64,000 nucleotides of DNA from Mycobacterium sp. E3198 (GTDB lineage Bacteria > Actinomycetota > Actinomycetes > Mycobacteriales > Mycobacteriaceae): NCBI RefSeq assembly GCF_001667015.1, contig NZ_LZIS01000027.1, forward strand, positions 1-64,000. The letters are read 5' to 3'. A model generated the notes under the pieces. That model had not been told where the DNA came from. It saw only the letters and a program-made list of their open reading frames with translations, and did not search any database. Both the position numbers and the translations under genes were made by a program. This document shows, piece by piece, positions 17,586 to 26,648 of the stretch; position 1 is the stretch's first letter; each line of letters opens with the position of its first letter.

Positions 17586-19388
17586 TCAGGCCCCGACTTT
17601 GTGGGCGGTCGACGCCGCGTGCCGCTGCCCGGCCCGCAGGTAGCGCCCGGATTTCACGGATTGCCCGTAGCCGTCGCGGAATCGGCCCCGGCCGAAGACG
17701 ACCGCGCCGCCGACGCCGGTCGCGACGACGGCGTCGTCGTTGCGATTGACCATGCGGCGCAGGCCGCCGTAGAACGGCACGGCTTCCTCGTGATAGCCGT
17801 CCACGGCCTCGTCGAGCCCGGCCGGGTCGATCACGACGAAGTCCGCGCGGTCGCCCTCGCGCAGCGTGCCGGCGTCGATGCCGAACCACTCGGCCAGCTC
17901 GCCGGTCAGGCGATGCACCGCCCGCTCGGTCGACATGAACGGCGCCCCGGCCCGCTGGGCGTCGCGGGTGCGCTTGAGCATCTTCAGACCGAAGTTGTAG
18001 AACGCCATGTTGCGCAGGTGGGCGCCGGCGTCGGAGAAGCCCATGTGGATGCTCGGCTCGTTGGCGAGCTTGTCGAGTTGCTTGGGCCGGTGGTTGGCGA
18101 CGACGGTCGTCCACCGGACGTTGCGTTCGCCGTTTTCGACCAGCACGTCGAGGAACGCGTCCAGCGGGTGCAGCCCGCGCTCGTCGGCGATCGCGCCGAA
18201 GCTCTTGCCGATCAACGAGGCGTCGGGGCATTCGACGATGACGGCGTCGTGAAAGTCGCGGTGCCACAACGACGGTCCGAGCTTGATGCGGTCGAACTCG
18301 CGGCGGAACTTGCGGCGGTACTCCTGGTCGGCCAGCAGCTCGTTGCGTTGCAGCTGGTCGCGCAGGTGCAGGGCCGCCGTTCCGGCGCCGAACTCCTCGA
18401 AGACGGGCAGGTCGATGCCGTCGGAGTACAGCTCGAACGGGACCGGCAGGTGCTGGAATCGCACGGCCGAGCCCAGGAACTTGTTCAGCATGCGGGTGCC
18501 GAATCCGAACGTGTGCACCGCCAGCGGCATCGACTTGGCGTCCGCGGACACCAGCATGCTCATGCGAACGCCCTTGCCGCGGCCGAAGATCCGGCTGCTG
18601 GTCAAAAAGAACATCAGCGCCGACACCGGGTTCTCGACGTCCGGGGCGCTCTGCAGCATCCGCCCGCGCTTGCGCAGGACCTTGATCAGCTTGCGCCGCT
18701 CCCGCCAGGTGGCGAAGGTCGACGGCAGCGCGCGCGACCGGAACCGGTCGCCGTCGAGCTTGTCGATGGCCGCGTCCATGCCGGACATGCCGAGCATCCC
18801 GGCGTCCAGCGCCTCCTCGAGCAGCGCCGCCATCCGGTCCACTTCGGCATCGGTGGGCCGCACGGTGGCGTCGGTGGCCCGGTCGAGCCCCAGCACCGCG
18901 GTGCGCAGGTCCGAATGACCGAGCAGGGAGCCGACGTTGGGCCCGAGCGGCAGGGCGTCGATCGCCTTGACGTACTCGGCGGCCGTCGACCAGGTCTTGG
19001 TGGAGTTCAGGGCGCCGTGCACGAATTCGCGGGGCACGGCCTCGACGCGGCTGAACAGGTCGGCCGCGTCTTCGGCATCGGCGTAGACCGTCGACAGCGA
19101 GCAGTTGCCCAGCAGCACGGTGGTGACGCCGTGGCGCACCGACTCCCGCAGCCCCGGATCCAGCAGCACCTCGGCGTCGTAGTGGGTGTGCACGTCGATG
19201 AAGCCGGGCATGACCCACTTGCCGGCCGCGTCGATCACCTCGGGGCAGCCGGTCTCGTCCAGCGGCGCGTCTGACGGTCCGGCCACCGTGGCCACCACGC
19301 CGTCGCGGATGCCGAGCGTGCGGGTTTGCGGCGCGCTGCCGGTGCCGTCGAACCACAGCCCGTCGCGAATGATCAGGTCGTAGGTCAC
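17586..19388 (-). CDS. D-aminoacylase-type amidohydrolase (Rv2913c ortholog)
   Basis: A 600-residue metal-dependent amidohydrolase of the N-acyl-D-amino-acid deacylase group. It has the N-terminal small beta-domain, GFIDVHTHYDAE (first metal ligands), GNCSLS (a Cys-containing motif of D-aminoacylases), a central TIM barrel and the late HMGFSDAGAH motif, ending with FVVIDP in the second beta-domain. It is expected to hydrolyse N-acyl-D-amino acids in the cytosol. The GTG at 19388 follows TTGGAGGACCC, a good ribosome site. First gene of the operon with the TetR gene. Confidence 0.88.
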   Translation of the reverse strand: MTYDLIIRDGLWFDGTGSAPQTRTLGIRDGVVATVAGPSDAPLDETGCPEVIDAAGKWVMPGFIDVHTHYDAEVLLDPGLRESVRHGVTTVLLGNCSLSTVYADAEDAADLFSRVEAVPREFVHGALNSTKTWSTAAEYVKAIDALPLGPNVGSLLGHSDLRTAVLGLDRATDATVRPTDAEVDRMAALLEEALDAGMLGMSGMDAAIDKLDGDRFRSRALPSTFATWRERRKLIKVLRKRGRMLQSAPDVENPVSALMFFLTSSRIFGRGKGVRMSMLVSADAKSMPLAVHTFGFGTRMLNKFLGSAVRFQHLPVPFELYSDGIDLPVFEEFGAGTAALHLRDQLQRNELLADQEYRRKFRREFDRIKLGPSLWHRDFHDAVIVECPDASLIGKSFGAIADERGLHPLDAFLDVLVENGERNVRWTTVVANHRPKQLDKLANEPSIHMGFSDAGAHLRNMAFYNFGLKMLKRTRDAQRAGAPFMSTERAVHRLTGELAEWFGIDAGTLREGDRADFVVIDPAGLDEAVDGYHEEAVPFYGGLRRMVNRNDDAVVATGVGGAVVFGRGRFRDGYGQSVKSGRYLRAGQRHAASTAHKVGA

Positions 19389-19430
19389 GGGTCCTCCAAG
19401 GTTGTCGAGTTGCCCCGAACCGTAACATAG

Positions 19431-19448
19431 ATAGCAAGTACTCGCAAT
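19431..19448. promoter_or_regulatory. Candidate TetR operator / promoter
   Basis: An 18-bp imperfect palindrome ATAGCAAGTACTCGCAAT, with arms matching at 7 of 9 positions around AGTACT, 43-60 bp upstream of the amidohydrolase GTG. On the minus strand TTGCGA (19442-19447) and TACGGT, 17 bp downstream, fit a weak -35/-10 pair, so the palindrome overlies the promoter. The operon's second gene is a TetR repressor, hence the call. Confidence 0.45.
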
Positions 19449-19497
19449 CTTTTGGAAGCGTCGGCGAGCCCCGGCGAAAGTGCCGGTCAGGAGGGGT

Positions 19498-20634
19498 TCA
19501 GCGTGGCGGACCGGACGGGGAAAGGCCCGGCGAAGCGGGGTCGACCGGGGCGGGAGCGGCCGGCACGCTCGTCGCCGGGCGGCGGGCCGGGGCGACGGTC
19601 GCTTCGCTCTTGCGGCCGAGGAGGAAACCGACGGCGAGCACGGCCGCGACGAGCAGCACCGCGACCGCGCCCACCGCGCGCCTGCGCGTCCAGCGCCGGC
19701 GGGGCGGGGCCGACGCGGGCTTCCGGTCGTCCGCCCCCCGGGAAGACCGGGCCGAGCTTGCGCTGCGAGGGGCCGGAGCTGCGGCCGGGCGCCGCCCGTG
19801 CGCGGCGCGACGGCCATACGCCGGGAACGGGGCCACCAGGACCGCTTCGGGTCGGCGAGCGCCGCCGGGAACGCCCGCCCGCCCGCTCGCCGCCGCGGCG
19901 AACTCGCCGCAGCTCCCGAACCGGTCGCCGGCGGAGTCGGCGAGCGCCCGGGCGAACACGCCGTCGAGGCGCGCCAGTTCCGGCCGTTGTTCGCTGATCC
20001 TGGGCGGTGCCGCGTCGGGTGGCGGCGGCGCGCCGGTCAGCAGGTGAAACGCGGTCGCGGCCAGCGCGTACTGGTCGGCGCGGGCGTCGACGCCGGCGCC
20101 CAGCAGCTGCTCGGGTGCCGCGTAGCCGACCGTGCCGGGGCGGCGGAGGACCCCGAAGTCCGTCAGCAGCGCCCGTTGCGCGCCTTCACCCCGACCCGTC
20201 AACACGACGTTGGCCGGTCTGACGTCGCGATGCAGCAGGCCGCGCTCGTGCGCGTAGTCGAGGGCGCCGGCCAGCGCGGTCACGATGGCCAGCACCTCGC
20301 CCGCCGGTGCGACCGCCGGGAATCGATCGGTGATCAGTCGCGCGGCGTTGATGCCCTCGACGTACTCCATCGCGACGTACAGCTGACCCTCGAAGTCGCC
20401 GCGGTCGCGCGCCTCGACGATGTTCGGGTGATGCAGGCGCGTCGCGACCGGGATCTCGTGCAGGAACCGCCGGCGGAATTCGTCGTCGTCCGACAGCGCC
20501 GGCGACAGGACCTTCAACGCCTGCCAGCGCGACGCCCGCGGGTCCTGGGCAAGGTACACCGTGCCAGTCGGTCCGGATCCCAGCCTCCGCGCGACCAGGT
20601 AACCGGCGAAGGTCGCGCCGCTGGCCAACGCCAT
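19498..20634 (-). CDS. pknI: Ser/Thr protein kinase PknI, lacking the extracellular domain
   Basis: A 378-residue membrane kinase. Glycine loop GSGPTG (19-24), K41, HRDVRPAN (D137) and DFG (159-161) are present; the Lys usually following HRD is Arg, and the activation segment between DFG and APE is very short. A Pro/Arg/Ser-rich linker (250-315) leads to one membrane helix (about 319-340), after which only 38 Pro/Ala-rich residues remain. M. tuberculosis PknI, as I recall, is about 585 residues with a large sensor outside. Here the sensor part is absent, so signal input must differ. ATG at 20634. Confidence 0.88.
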   Translation of the reverse strand: MALASGATFAGYLVARRLGSGPTGTVYLAQDPRASRWQALKVLSPALSDDDEFRRRFLHEIPVATRLHHPNIVEARDRGDFEGQLYVAMEYVEGINAARLITDRFPAVAPAGEVLAIVTALAGALDYAHERGLLHRDVRPANVVLTGRGEGAQRALLTDFGVLRRPGTVGYAAPEQLLGAGVDARADQYALAATAFHLLTGAPPPPDAAPPRISEQRPELARLDGVFARALADSAGDRFGSCGEFAAAASGRAGVPGGARRPEAVLVAPFPAYGRRAAHGRRPAAAPAPRSASSARSSRGADDRKPASAPPRRRWTRRRAVGAVAVLLVAAVLAVGFLLGRKSEATVAPARRPATSVPAAPAPVDPASPGLSPSGPPR

Positions 20635-20672
20635 TCGAGGGATCCTATCCGCGATCGGGACGCCGTGTGCGC

Positions 20673-21755
20673 CTAGCCGTGGGGCCGAAAGGCCTTGCCC
20701 CGCAGGATCACCAGGTCGGGCCGGTTCAGCACGCCGGGACCCTGTCGCGGGTCCTCGGCGTAGCACAACAGGTCGGCCGACGCCCCGTATTCCAGGCCGG
20801 GCCGGCCCAGCCAGCGGCGGGCGTCCCAGCATGCCGCGCCCAGCGCCTCGGTCGGGCTCATCCCGATGCCCTTGAGCGCCTCGACCTCGTCGGCGATGCG
20901 CCCGTGCGCGATCATGCTGCCCGCGTCGCTGCCCGCGTACACCGGCACGCCCGCCTCGCGCGCCGCGGCCGTCCGCGCGAGGCAGCGGGCGTGCAGGTCG
21001 CGCATGTGGGCGGCGTAGGCGGGGTAGCGCCCCGCGGACTCCGCGATGCCCGGGAAGTTCTCGAGGGTGTTGATCAGCGTGGGCACCAGCGCGGTCCCCC
21101 GCTCGACCATCAGGGCGATGGTGTCGTCGGTGAGCCCGGTGCCGTGCTCGATGCAGTCGATGCCGGCGTTGATCAGGCCGGGCAGGGCGTCCTCGCTGAA
21201 GACGTGCGCGGTGACGCGCGCGCCGTGCTCGTGTGCGGTCGCGATCGCGGCCTTGAGCACGTCGTCGGACCACAGCGGGGCCAGGTCGCCGACGCCGCGG
21301 TCGATCCAGTCGCCGACCAGCTTGATCCAGCCGTCGCCGCGCCTCGCCTCGGCGGCCACCGCCTGCGGCAGCTGGGATTCGTCCTCGAGCTCGACGGCGA
21401 AGCCGCGAGAATAGCGCTTGGGCCTGGCCAGGTGCTTTCCGGCGCGGATGATGCGGGGCAGATCGTCGCGGTCGTCGAGGCTGCGGGTGTCGGTCGGGGC
21501 GCCGCAGTCGCGCAGCAGCAGCGCGCCGGCATCGCGTTCGGCCTCGGCCTGGCCGATCGCCTCCTCGAGCGGGATCTCGCCGTCATCGCCGAGCCCGACG
21601 TGGCAGTGCGCGTCGACCAGGCCGGGCAGAATCCATCCGCCGTCGAACACGGTGTCGGCGCCGGCGACCGGTTCGGTGCTGATGCGGCCGTCGACGATCC
21701 ACAGCTGCAGCTCGGTCTCGTCGGGCAGCCCCCGACCCCGCACGTGCATCCGCAC
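20673..21755 (-). CDS. Amidohydrolase (Rv2915c ortholog)
   Basis: A 360-residue metal-dependent hydrolase of the imidazolonepropionase-like group. It shows LPGLVDAHCHVG (first metal site), HVFSEDAL (barrel His), CIEHGTG (second His) and YAGSDAGSMIAHG (late Asp). The substrate is unknown. The GTG at 21755 is given; an ATG two codons later is equally possible. It follows ffh by 7 bp and precedes pknI by 38 bp, all leftward. Confidence 0.87.
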   Translation of the reverse strand: MRMHVRGRGLPDETELQLWIVDGRISTEPVAGADTVFDGGWILPGLVDAHCHVGLGDDGEIPLEEAIGQAEAERDAGALLLRDCGAPTDTRSLDDRDDLPRIIRAGKHLARPKRYSRGFAVELEDESQLPQAVAAEARRGDGWIKLVGDWIDRGVGDLAPLWSDDVLKAAIATAHEHGARVTAHVFSEDALPGLINAGIDCIEHGTGLTDDTIALMVERGTALVPTLINTLENFPGIAESAGRYPAYAAHMRDLHARCLARTAAAREAGVPVYAGSDAGSMIAHGRIADEVEALKGIGMSPTEALGAACWDARRWLGRPGLEYGASADLLCYAEDPRQGPGVLNRPDLVILRGKAFRPHG

Positions 21756-21762
21756 GGCGCGT

Positions 21763-23319
21763 CTAGTTCTTGCCGGGGTTGCCGGGGAACTTCAGCTTGG
21801 ACAGGTCGAAGTCGGCCAGGCCGGGCGGCAGCTCGTTGAGGCCTTCGGGCATCTGCGACAGGTCGGGGAACCCGGCCGGCATGCCGCCCAGGAGCGGGTT
21901 CCTGGCCTTCGGCGGCGTCGGCCCGCGCCCACCCTTCTTGCCCTTCTTGCCCTTTGCCCCCTTGGACTTTCGCGTCGCCGACTTGCGCCCCAGCCCGGGG
22001 ATGCCCATGCCGCCGAGCATCGACGACATCATCTTGCGGGCCTCGAAGAAGCGGTCGACCAGCTGGTTGACCTCCGACACCGTCACCCCCGAGCCGTTGG
22101 CGATGCGCAGCCGCCGCGACGCGTTGATGATCTTCGGGTCGGCCCGCTCCTGGGGCGTCATCCCGCGGATGATGGCCTGCAGCCGGTCGAGCTGGCGGTC
22201 GTCGACCTCGGCCAGGGCGTCCTTCATCTGGCCGGCGCCGGGCAGCATGCCCAGCAGGTTGCCGATCGGGCCCATCTTGCGGATGGCGAGCATCTGCTCG
22301 AGGAAGTCCTCCAACGTCAGCTCGCCGCTGCCGATCTTGGCCGCGGCCTCCTCGGCGCGCTGCGCGTCGAAGACCTGCTCGGCCTGCTCGATCAGGGTCA
22401 GCACGTCGCCCATGCCCAGGATGCGGCTGGCCATCCGGTCGGGGTGGAAGACGTCGAAGTCCTCGAGCTTCTCGCCACTGGAGGCGAAAAGGATTGGCAC
22501 GCCGGTCACCTCGCGGACCGACAGCGCGGCGCCACCGCGGGCGTCGCCGTCGAGCTTGGTCAGCACCACGCCGGTGAATCCGACACCCTCGCGGAACGCC
22601 TCGGCGGTGGTGACCGCGTCCTGACCGATCATCGCGTCGAGGACGAACAACACCTCGTCGGGGTCGATGGCGTCGCGGATCGCCGCGGCCTGGGCCATCA
22701 GCTCGTCGTCGATGCCCAGCCGGCCGGCGGTGTCGACGATGACGACGTCGAAGTGTTTGGCCCGGGCTTCCGCGAGCCCGGCCGCCGCGACGGCGACCGG
22801 ATCGCCGGGTCCGGACTCGGGCGAGGCGCCGGGGTGCGGCGCGAACACCGGTACGCCGGCGCGCTCGCCGACGACCTGCAGCTGGTTGACCGCCGCGGGC
22901 CGCTGCAGGTCGCAGGCCACCAGCAGCGGCGTGTGGCCCTGGCCGCGCAGCCACGCCGCCAACTTGCCGGCCAGCGACGTCTTGCCGGAACCCTGCAGGC
23001 CGGCCAGCATCACGACGGTCGGCGGCGCCTTCGCGAACGCCAGCTGGCGGGTCTGTCCGCCCAGGATGCCGACGAGTTCCTCGTTGACGATCTTGACGAC
23101 CTGCTGCGCCGGGTTGAGGGCACCCGAGACCTCGGCGCCCTTGGCGCGGTCCTTGATCCGCCCGACGAACGCCCGCACCACGGGCAGGGACACGTCGGCT
23201 TCCAGCAGCGCCAGCCGGATTTCGCGGGTGGTCGCCTCGATATCGGCGTCGGTCAGTCGACCCTTGCCGCGCAGCCCCGAAAGGGCACCGGTCAATCGGT
23301 CGGACAGGGATTCAAACAC
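21763..23319 (-). CDS. ffh: Signal recognition particle GTPase Ffh
   Basis: A 518-residue SRP54 homolog that binds signal sequences and 4.5S RNA and targets proteins to the membrane through FtsY. It has the N domain (1-90), the G domain with GLQGSGKTSLAGK, DTAGRLGIDDE and TKLDGDARGG, and the M domain rich in Met and Lys (from about 300, with the RRLRIANGSG RNA-binding helix). The tail has Lys/Gly-rich and Pro-rich stretches. GTG start at 23319 (MFESLSDRL). Partner FtsY lies at 33064-34368. Confidence 0.97.
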   Translation of the reverse strand: MFESLSDRLTGALSGLRGKGRLTDADIEATTREIRLALLEADVSLPVVRAFVGRIKDRAKGAEVSGALNPAQQVVKIVNEELVGILGGQTRQLAFAKAPPTVVMLAGLQGSGKTSLAGKLAAWLRGQGHTPLLVACDLQRPAAVNQLQVVGERAGVPVFAPHPGASPESGPGDPVAVAAAGLAEARAKHFDVVIVDTAGRLGIDDELMAQAAAIRDAIDPDEVLFVLDAMIGQDAVTTAEAFREGVGFTGVVLTKLDGDARGGAALSVREVTGVPILFASSGEKLEDFDVFHPDRMASRILGMGDVLTLIEQAEQVFDAQRAEEAAAKIGSGELTLEDFLEQMLAIRKMGPIGNLLGMLPGAGQMKDALAEVDDRQLDRLQAIIRGMTPQERADPKIINASRRLRIANGSGVTVSEVNQLVDRFFEARKMMSSMLGGMGIPGLGRKSATRKSKGAKGKKGKKGGRGPTPPKARNPLLGGMPAGFPDLSQMPEGLNELPPGLADFDLSKLKFPGNPGKN

Positions 23320-23343
23320 GCCCGCCAGCCTAATGGTTCGCCG

Positions 23344-23399
23344 CGAGCGTCACGCCGGCGTGACCCTGGACGCCCATCGCTACGCTGGCGTGACGCTCG
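23344..23399. repeat. Inverted repeat in the ffh / hydrolase intergenic region
   Basis: Two perfect 13-bp arms, CGAGCGTCACGCC (23344-23356) and GGCGTGACGCTCG (23387-23399), separated by 30 bp. Within the left part GTCACGCCGGCGTGAC (23349-23364) is itself a perfect 16-bp palindrome. It sits between the divergent starts of ffh and the alpha/beta hydrolase. It could be an operator or a small palindromic repeat; no matching regulator is visible. Confidence 0.5.
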
Positions 23400-23420
23400 G
23401 TGATCGGCAAAGCTCAGCTC

Positions 23421-24218
23421 ATGCTCGAGGTGATCGACAAGGGGTCCTGCAGCGACGCGCACCCGGTGCCGCTGCTGTTCGTGCACGGCGGCTGGCACGG
23501 GGCGTGGTGTTGGGACGACGGTTTCCTGGACTTCTTCGCCGACGCGGGCTATCGCGCCGTCGCGATGAGCCTGCGCGGGCACGGCGCCAGCCCCACCGAC
23601 AAGCCGCTGCACCGGGTGTCCGTCGCCGACTACGTCGACGACGTCCGCTCGGTGGCCGACGAGCTGGGCGGCTCGCCGGTGCTCATCGGCCACTCGCTGG
23701 GCGGCTACACGATCCAGCGCTACCTCGAGGACCGGTCCGCACCGGCCGCCGTGCTGGTCGGCTCGCTGCCGCCGTCGGGGGTGCTCGGGGCGGCGCTGCG
23801 GGTGTGGCGGCGCCGCCCGTGGATGACCGTGCACTCGTTCAACGACCGCACGCTGGTCAAGTTCCTCCGGACGTCGGCGCTGGCCCGCGAATACCTCTTC
23901 TGCGCCGATACGCCCGAGGACGTCGTGCAATCGTGCTGGCACCGCGCCGGGCCCGAGAGCATCCGCGCGGCGATGACCGAACCGATGTTTCGCCGGGTCG
24001 ACACCGAGCGGGTGACGACCCCGATCCTGGTGCTCGGCGCCGTGCACGACGGCTTCGTCAGCGTGCGCGCGGTGCGCGCCACGGCGCGCGCCTACCGGAC
24101 CGAGCCGCAATTCTTCGCCATGGGCCACAACATGATGCTCGAACCCGGATGGGCCGACGTCGCGCGACGAATTCACACCTGGCTTCAAACCCGCGACCTG
24201 GCGGGCCACGCCGTCTAG
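23421..24218 (+). CDS. Alpha/beta hydrolase
   Basis: A 265-residue alpha/beta-hydrolase-fold protein. Oxyanion motif HGGWHG (22-27), nucleophile elbow GHSLGG with S92, acidic residue in GAVHDGFV and catalytic His in MGHNMMLEPGW. The small size and lack of signal suggest a cytosolic esterase or lipid hydrolase; the substrate is unknown. The ATG at 23421 (MLEVIDKGS) is preferred; an in-frame GTG at 23400 abuts the inverted repeat. It is extra relative to the ffh-Rv2917 order I recall for M. tuberculosis. Confidence 0.8.
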   Translation: MLEVIDKGSCSDAHPVPLLFVHGGWHGAWCWDDGFLDFFADAGYRAVAMSLRGHGASPTDKPLHRVSVADYVDDVRSVADELGGSPVLIGHSLGGYTIQRYLEDRSAPAAVLVGSLPPSGVLGAALRVWRRRPWMTVHSFNDRTLVKFLRTSALAREYLFCADTPEDVVQSCWHRAGPESIRAAMTEPMFRRVDTERVTTPILVLGAVHDGFVSVRAVRATARAYRTEPQFFAMGHNMMLEPGWADVARRIHTWLQTRDLAGHAV

Positions 24219-24320
24219 CCCGCGTCGCTGCTGCGCCGAAAAGCGTTGGCATGCTACATTTCACAGCCGCCGCCGAACCGAGCCGGCCGCGCCGACCACG
24301 CAACTTTTGGGGGGAGCTGC

Positions 24321-26036
24321 TTGCCACCGGTCAGCACGAACGGCAGCGACACCGGCCTGCCGTTGCGCGGCTGGCAGCGCCGAGCGCTGGTGAAATACCT
24401 CGCCGCCCAGCCGCGCGATTTCCTGGCCGTCGCCACCCCCGGCTCCGGAAAGACGACGTTCGCGCTTCGGGTCGCCGCCGAACTGCTGCACCAGCGCGCC
24501 GTCGAACAGCTCACCGTCGTCGTGCCCACCGAGCACCTCAAGGTGCAGTGGGCCCTGGCCGCGGCGCGGCACGGCCTGGCCCTGGACCCGAAATTCTCCA
24601 ACACCAACCCCCAGACCTCGCCGGAGTTTCACGGCGTGATGGTGACCTACGCCCAGGTCGCCGCGCACCCGACGCTGCACCGGGTGCGCACCGAGCAGCG
24701 CAAGACGCTGGTCATCTTCGACGAGATCCATCACGGCGGTGACGCGAAGACCTGGGGCGAGGCCATCCGGGAGGCGTTCGGCGACGCCACCCGCCGACTC
24801 GCCCTGACGGGCACGCCCTTTCGCAGCGACGACAGCCCCATCCCGTTCGTCGATTACGCGTCGGGCGCGGACGGGGTGCTGCGGTCGCGGGCCGACCACA
24901 CCTACGGCTACGCCGAGGCGCTGGCCGACGGTGTGGTCCGGCCGGCGGTGTTCCTCGCCTACTCGGGGGAGGCGCGCTGGCGGGACAGCGCCGGCGAGGA
25001 GCACGCCGCCCGGTTGGGCGAGCCGTTGACGGCCGAACACACCGCGCGGGCGTGGCGCACCGCGCTCGACCCGGCCGGCGAGTGGATGCCCGCGGTGATC
25101 GCCGCCGCCGACGAGCGGCTGCGCCAAAAGCGGGCCCACGTCCCCGACGCCGGCGGGATGATCATCGCCTCCGACCGCACGGCCGCGCGCGCGTACGCGA
25201 CGCTGCTGAGGCGGCTCACCGGCGAGGTGCCCGCGGTTGTGCTGTCCGACGATCCGGGATCGTCGGCCCGGATCAGCGAATTCGCCGAGGGCACCACCCG
25301 GTGGCTGGTCGCGGTGCGGATGGTCTCCGAGGGCGTCGACGTGCCGCGGCTGTCGGTAGGGATCTACGCCACCAGCGCCTCGACGCCGCTGTTCTTCGCC
25401 CAGGCCATCGGACGGTTCGTGCGCTCGCGCCGGGCGGGCGAAACCGCGAGCATCTTCCTGCCGTCAGTGCCCAACCTGCTGCAGCTCGCCAGCGAGCTGG
25501 AGGCCCAGCGCAATCACGTGCTCGGCCAACCGCACCGCGACGCCGATGGCGATCCCCTCGACGGCGATCCCGCGACCCGCAGGCAAACCGAAAAGACCGA
25601 AACGGATACGGGTTTCACGTCGCTGGGCGCCGACGCCGAGCTGGATCAGGTCATCTTCGACGGCTCCTCGTTCGGCACCGCGGCGCCGGCGGGCAGCGAC
25701 GAGGAGGCCGACTACCTCGGCATCCCCGGGCTGCTCGACGCCGAACAGATGCGCGCCCTGCTGCACCAACGCCAGGACGAGCAACTCAAGAGGCGGGCGG
25801 CCTCGGGCGACGACGCGCCGGCGCCGCGGGTCTCCATGCACGGACAACTGCGCGACCTGCGGCGCGAGCTCAACACGCTCGTCTCGGCGACGCATCACCG
25901 CACCGGCAAACCACACGGGTGGATTCACAACGAGCTTCGCCGCCGCTGCGGCGGTCCCCCGATCGCCGCAGCGACCCGCGAGCAGATCCAGGCCCGCATC
26001 GAGGCCCTGCGGCAGCTGAATTCCGAGCGCTCTTGA
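24321..26036 (+). CDS. SF2 DEAD/DEAH-type helicase (Rv2917 ortholog)
   Basis: A 571-residue superfamily 2 helicase. RecA-like domain 1 has TPGSGKTT (K44), DEIH (134-137) and LTGTPFRSD. Domain 2 has SEGVDVPRL and QAIGRFVRSRR, the arginine-finger motif. The C-terminal third is helical and specific to this family. It resembles type I/III restriction-like translocases but is alone here. The TTG at 24321 (LPPVSTNGSDTG) was chosen because GGGGAG lies just upstream and homologs begin there; an earlier TTG at 24246 lacks support. Confidence 0.87.
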   Translation: MPPVSTNGSDTGLPLRGWQRRALVKYLAAQPRDFLAVATPGSGKTTFALRVAAELLHQRAVEQLTVVVPTEHLKVQWALAAARHGLALDPKFSNTNPQTSPEFHGVMVTYAQVAAHPTLHRVRTEQRKTLVIFDEIHHGGDAKTWGEAIREAFGDATRRLALTGTPFRSDDSPIPFVDYASGADGVLRSRADHTYGYAEALADGVVRPAVFLAYSGEARWRDSAGEEHAARLGEPLTAEHTARAWRTALDPAGEWMPAVIAAADERLRQKRAHVPDAGGMIIASDRTAARAYATLLRRLTGEVPAVVLSDDPGSSARISEFAEGTTRWLVAVRMVSEGVDVPRLSVGIYATSASTPLFFAQAIGRFVRSRRAGETASIFLPSVPNLLQLASELEAQRNHVLGQPHRDADGDPLDGDPATRRQTEKTETDTGFTSLGADAELDQVIFDGSSFGTAAPAGSDEEADYLGIPGLLDAEQMRALLHQRQDEQLKRRAASGDDAPAPRVSMHGQLRDLRRELNTLVSATHHRTGKPHGWIHNELRRRCGGPPIAAATREQIQARIEALRQLNSERS

Positions 26037-26089
26037 GTGATCTTGTGCGACAAGCACATTGGCTAGACTGCCGCAGTGACGCGAGCAGT

Positions 26090-26323
26090 GGTGTTCCTCG
26101 GCAGCGTCGTATCCGTCGTGATAACGCAGCCACGCCATCGGGTAGGGCACCGCATCGTCGGCGCCGCGTCCGAGCGGTAAGGCTTGTCGATTTCGACCAT
26201 CGGCATCTCGTGCCGCACCGATGCCAGACGGTCGCGCCGGCGGGTCAGCTCCTTCTCCTGTTCGAGTAACTGGGTGCGCGCAACGAGCCACTCCGAGCGC
26301 GGCACGATCCTGGGAGTGCTCAT
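26090..26323 (-). pseudogene. DUF899-family gene remnant with internal deletion
   Basis: From ATG 26323 the minus strand reads MSTPRIVPRSEWLVARTQ, then LLEQEKELTRRRDRLASVRHE and MPMVEIDKPYRSD, the typical N-terminus of DUF899 (thioredoxin-like) proteins. Near 26165 this breaks off and, one frame over, VPYPMAWLRYHDGYD follows, which resembles the C-terminal end of the same family. The middle, including the thioredoxin-like core, is deleted and the frame is shifted, so it is non-functional. It lies between the helicase gene and the duplicated glnD end. Confidence 0.6.
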
Positions 26324-26526
26324 GGTGTTCCGGCCTCGACAGGTTGTGACAGTTGAATTTCCGGGCACAACGCGCCCGCAGGACACGAGCCGAAGGCCTC
26401 GTCGGGGCCGCCCACCGCGACCATCAGGTGCTTCTCCACGGCAGCCTGCGCGTCTTGCGGCGCCTCCACACAGGCCACGTCTGCCGCCGTCGACCCGAAC
26501 GTGTGGACCTTCGCCCACGCGATGTC
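26320..26526 (-). pseudogene. Duplicated 3' end of glnD
   Basis: A 69-codon open stretch encoding [20 protein letters not shown], then [20 protein letters not shown]: the last ACT-domain segment of GlnD. About 118 bp (26407-26525) align with 28687-28805 in the true glnD at roughly 86% identity by eye, same strand. The remaining 22 codons are unrelated, and TGA overlaps the DUF899 ATG. There is no start or remainder of the gene, so it is a fragment. With glnD it forms a direct repeat around the PE_PGRS gene. Confidence 0.8.
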
Positions 26527-26648
26527 CCGAGAATTAGGTAGTCGATTACTTATGCTTCCCCCAGACCCCTTGCTTACGGTGCACCTACCTGACGGTGGAG
26601 GACCGCCGGGCTAGTGACAACCAGGGGCTAGCCAGTAGGACGATCGAC

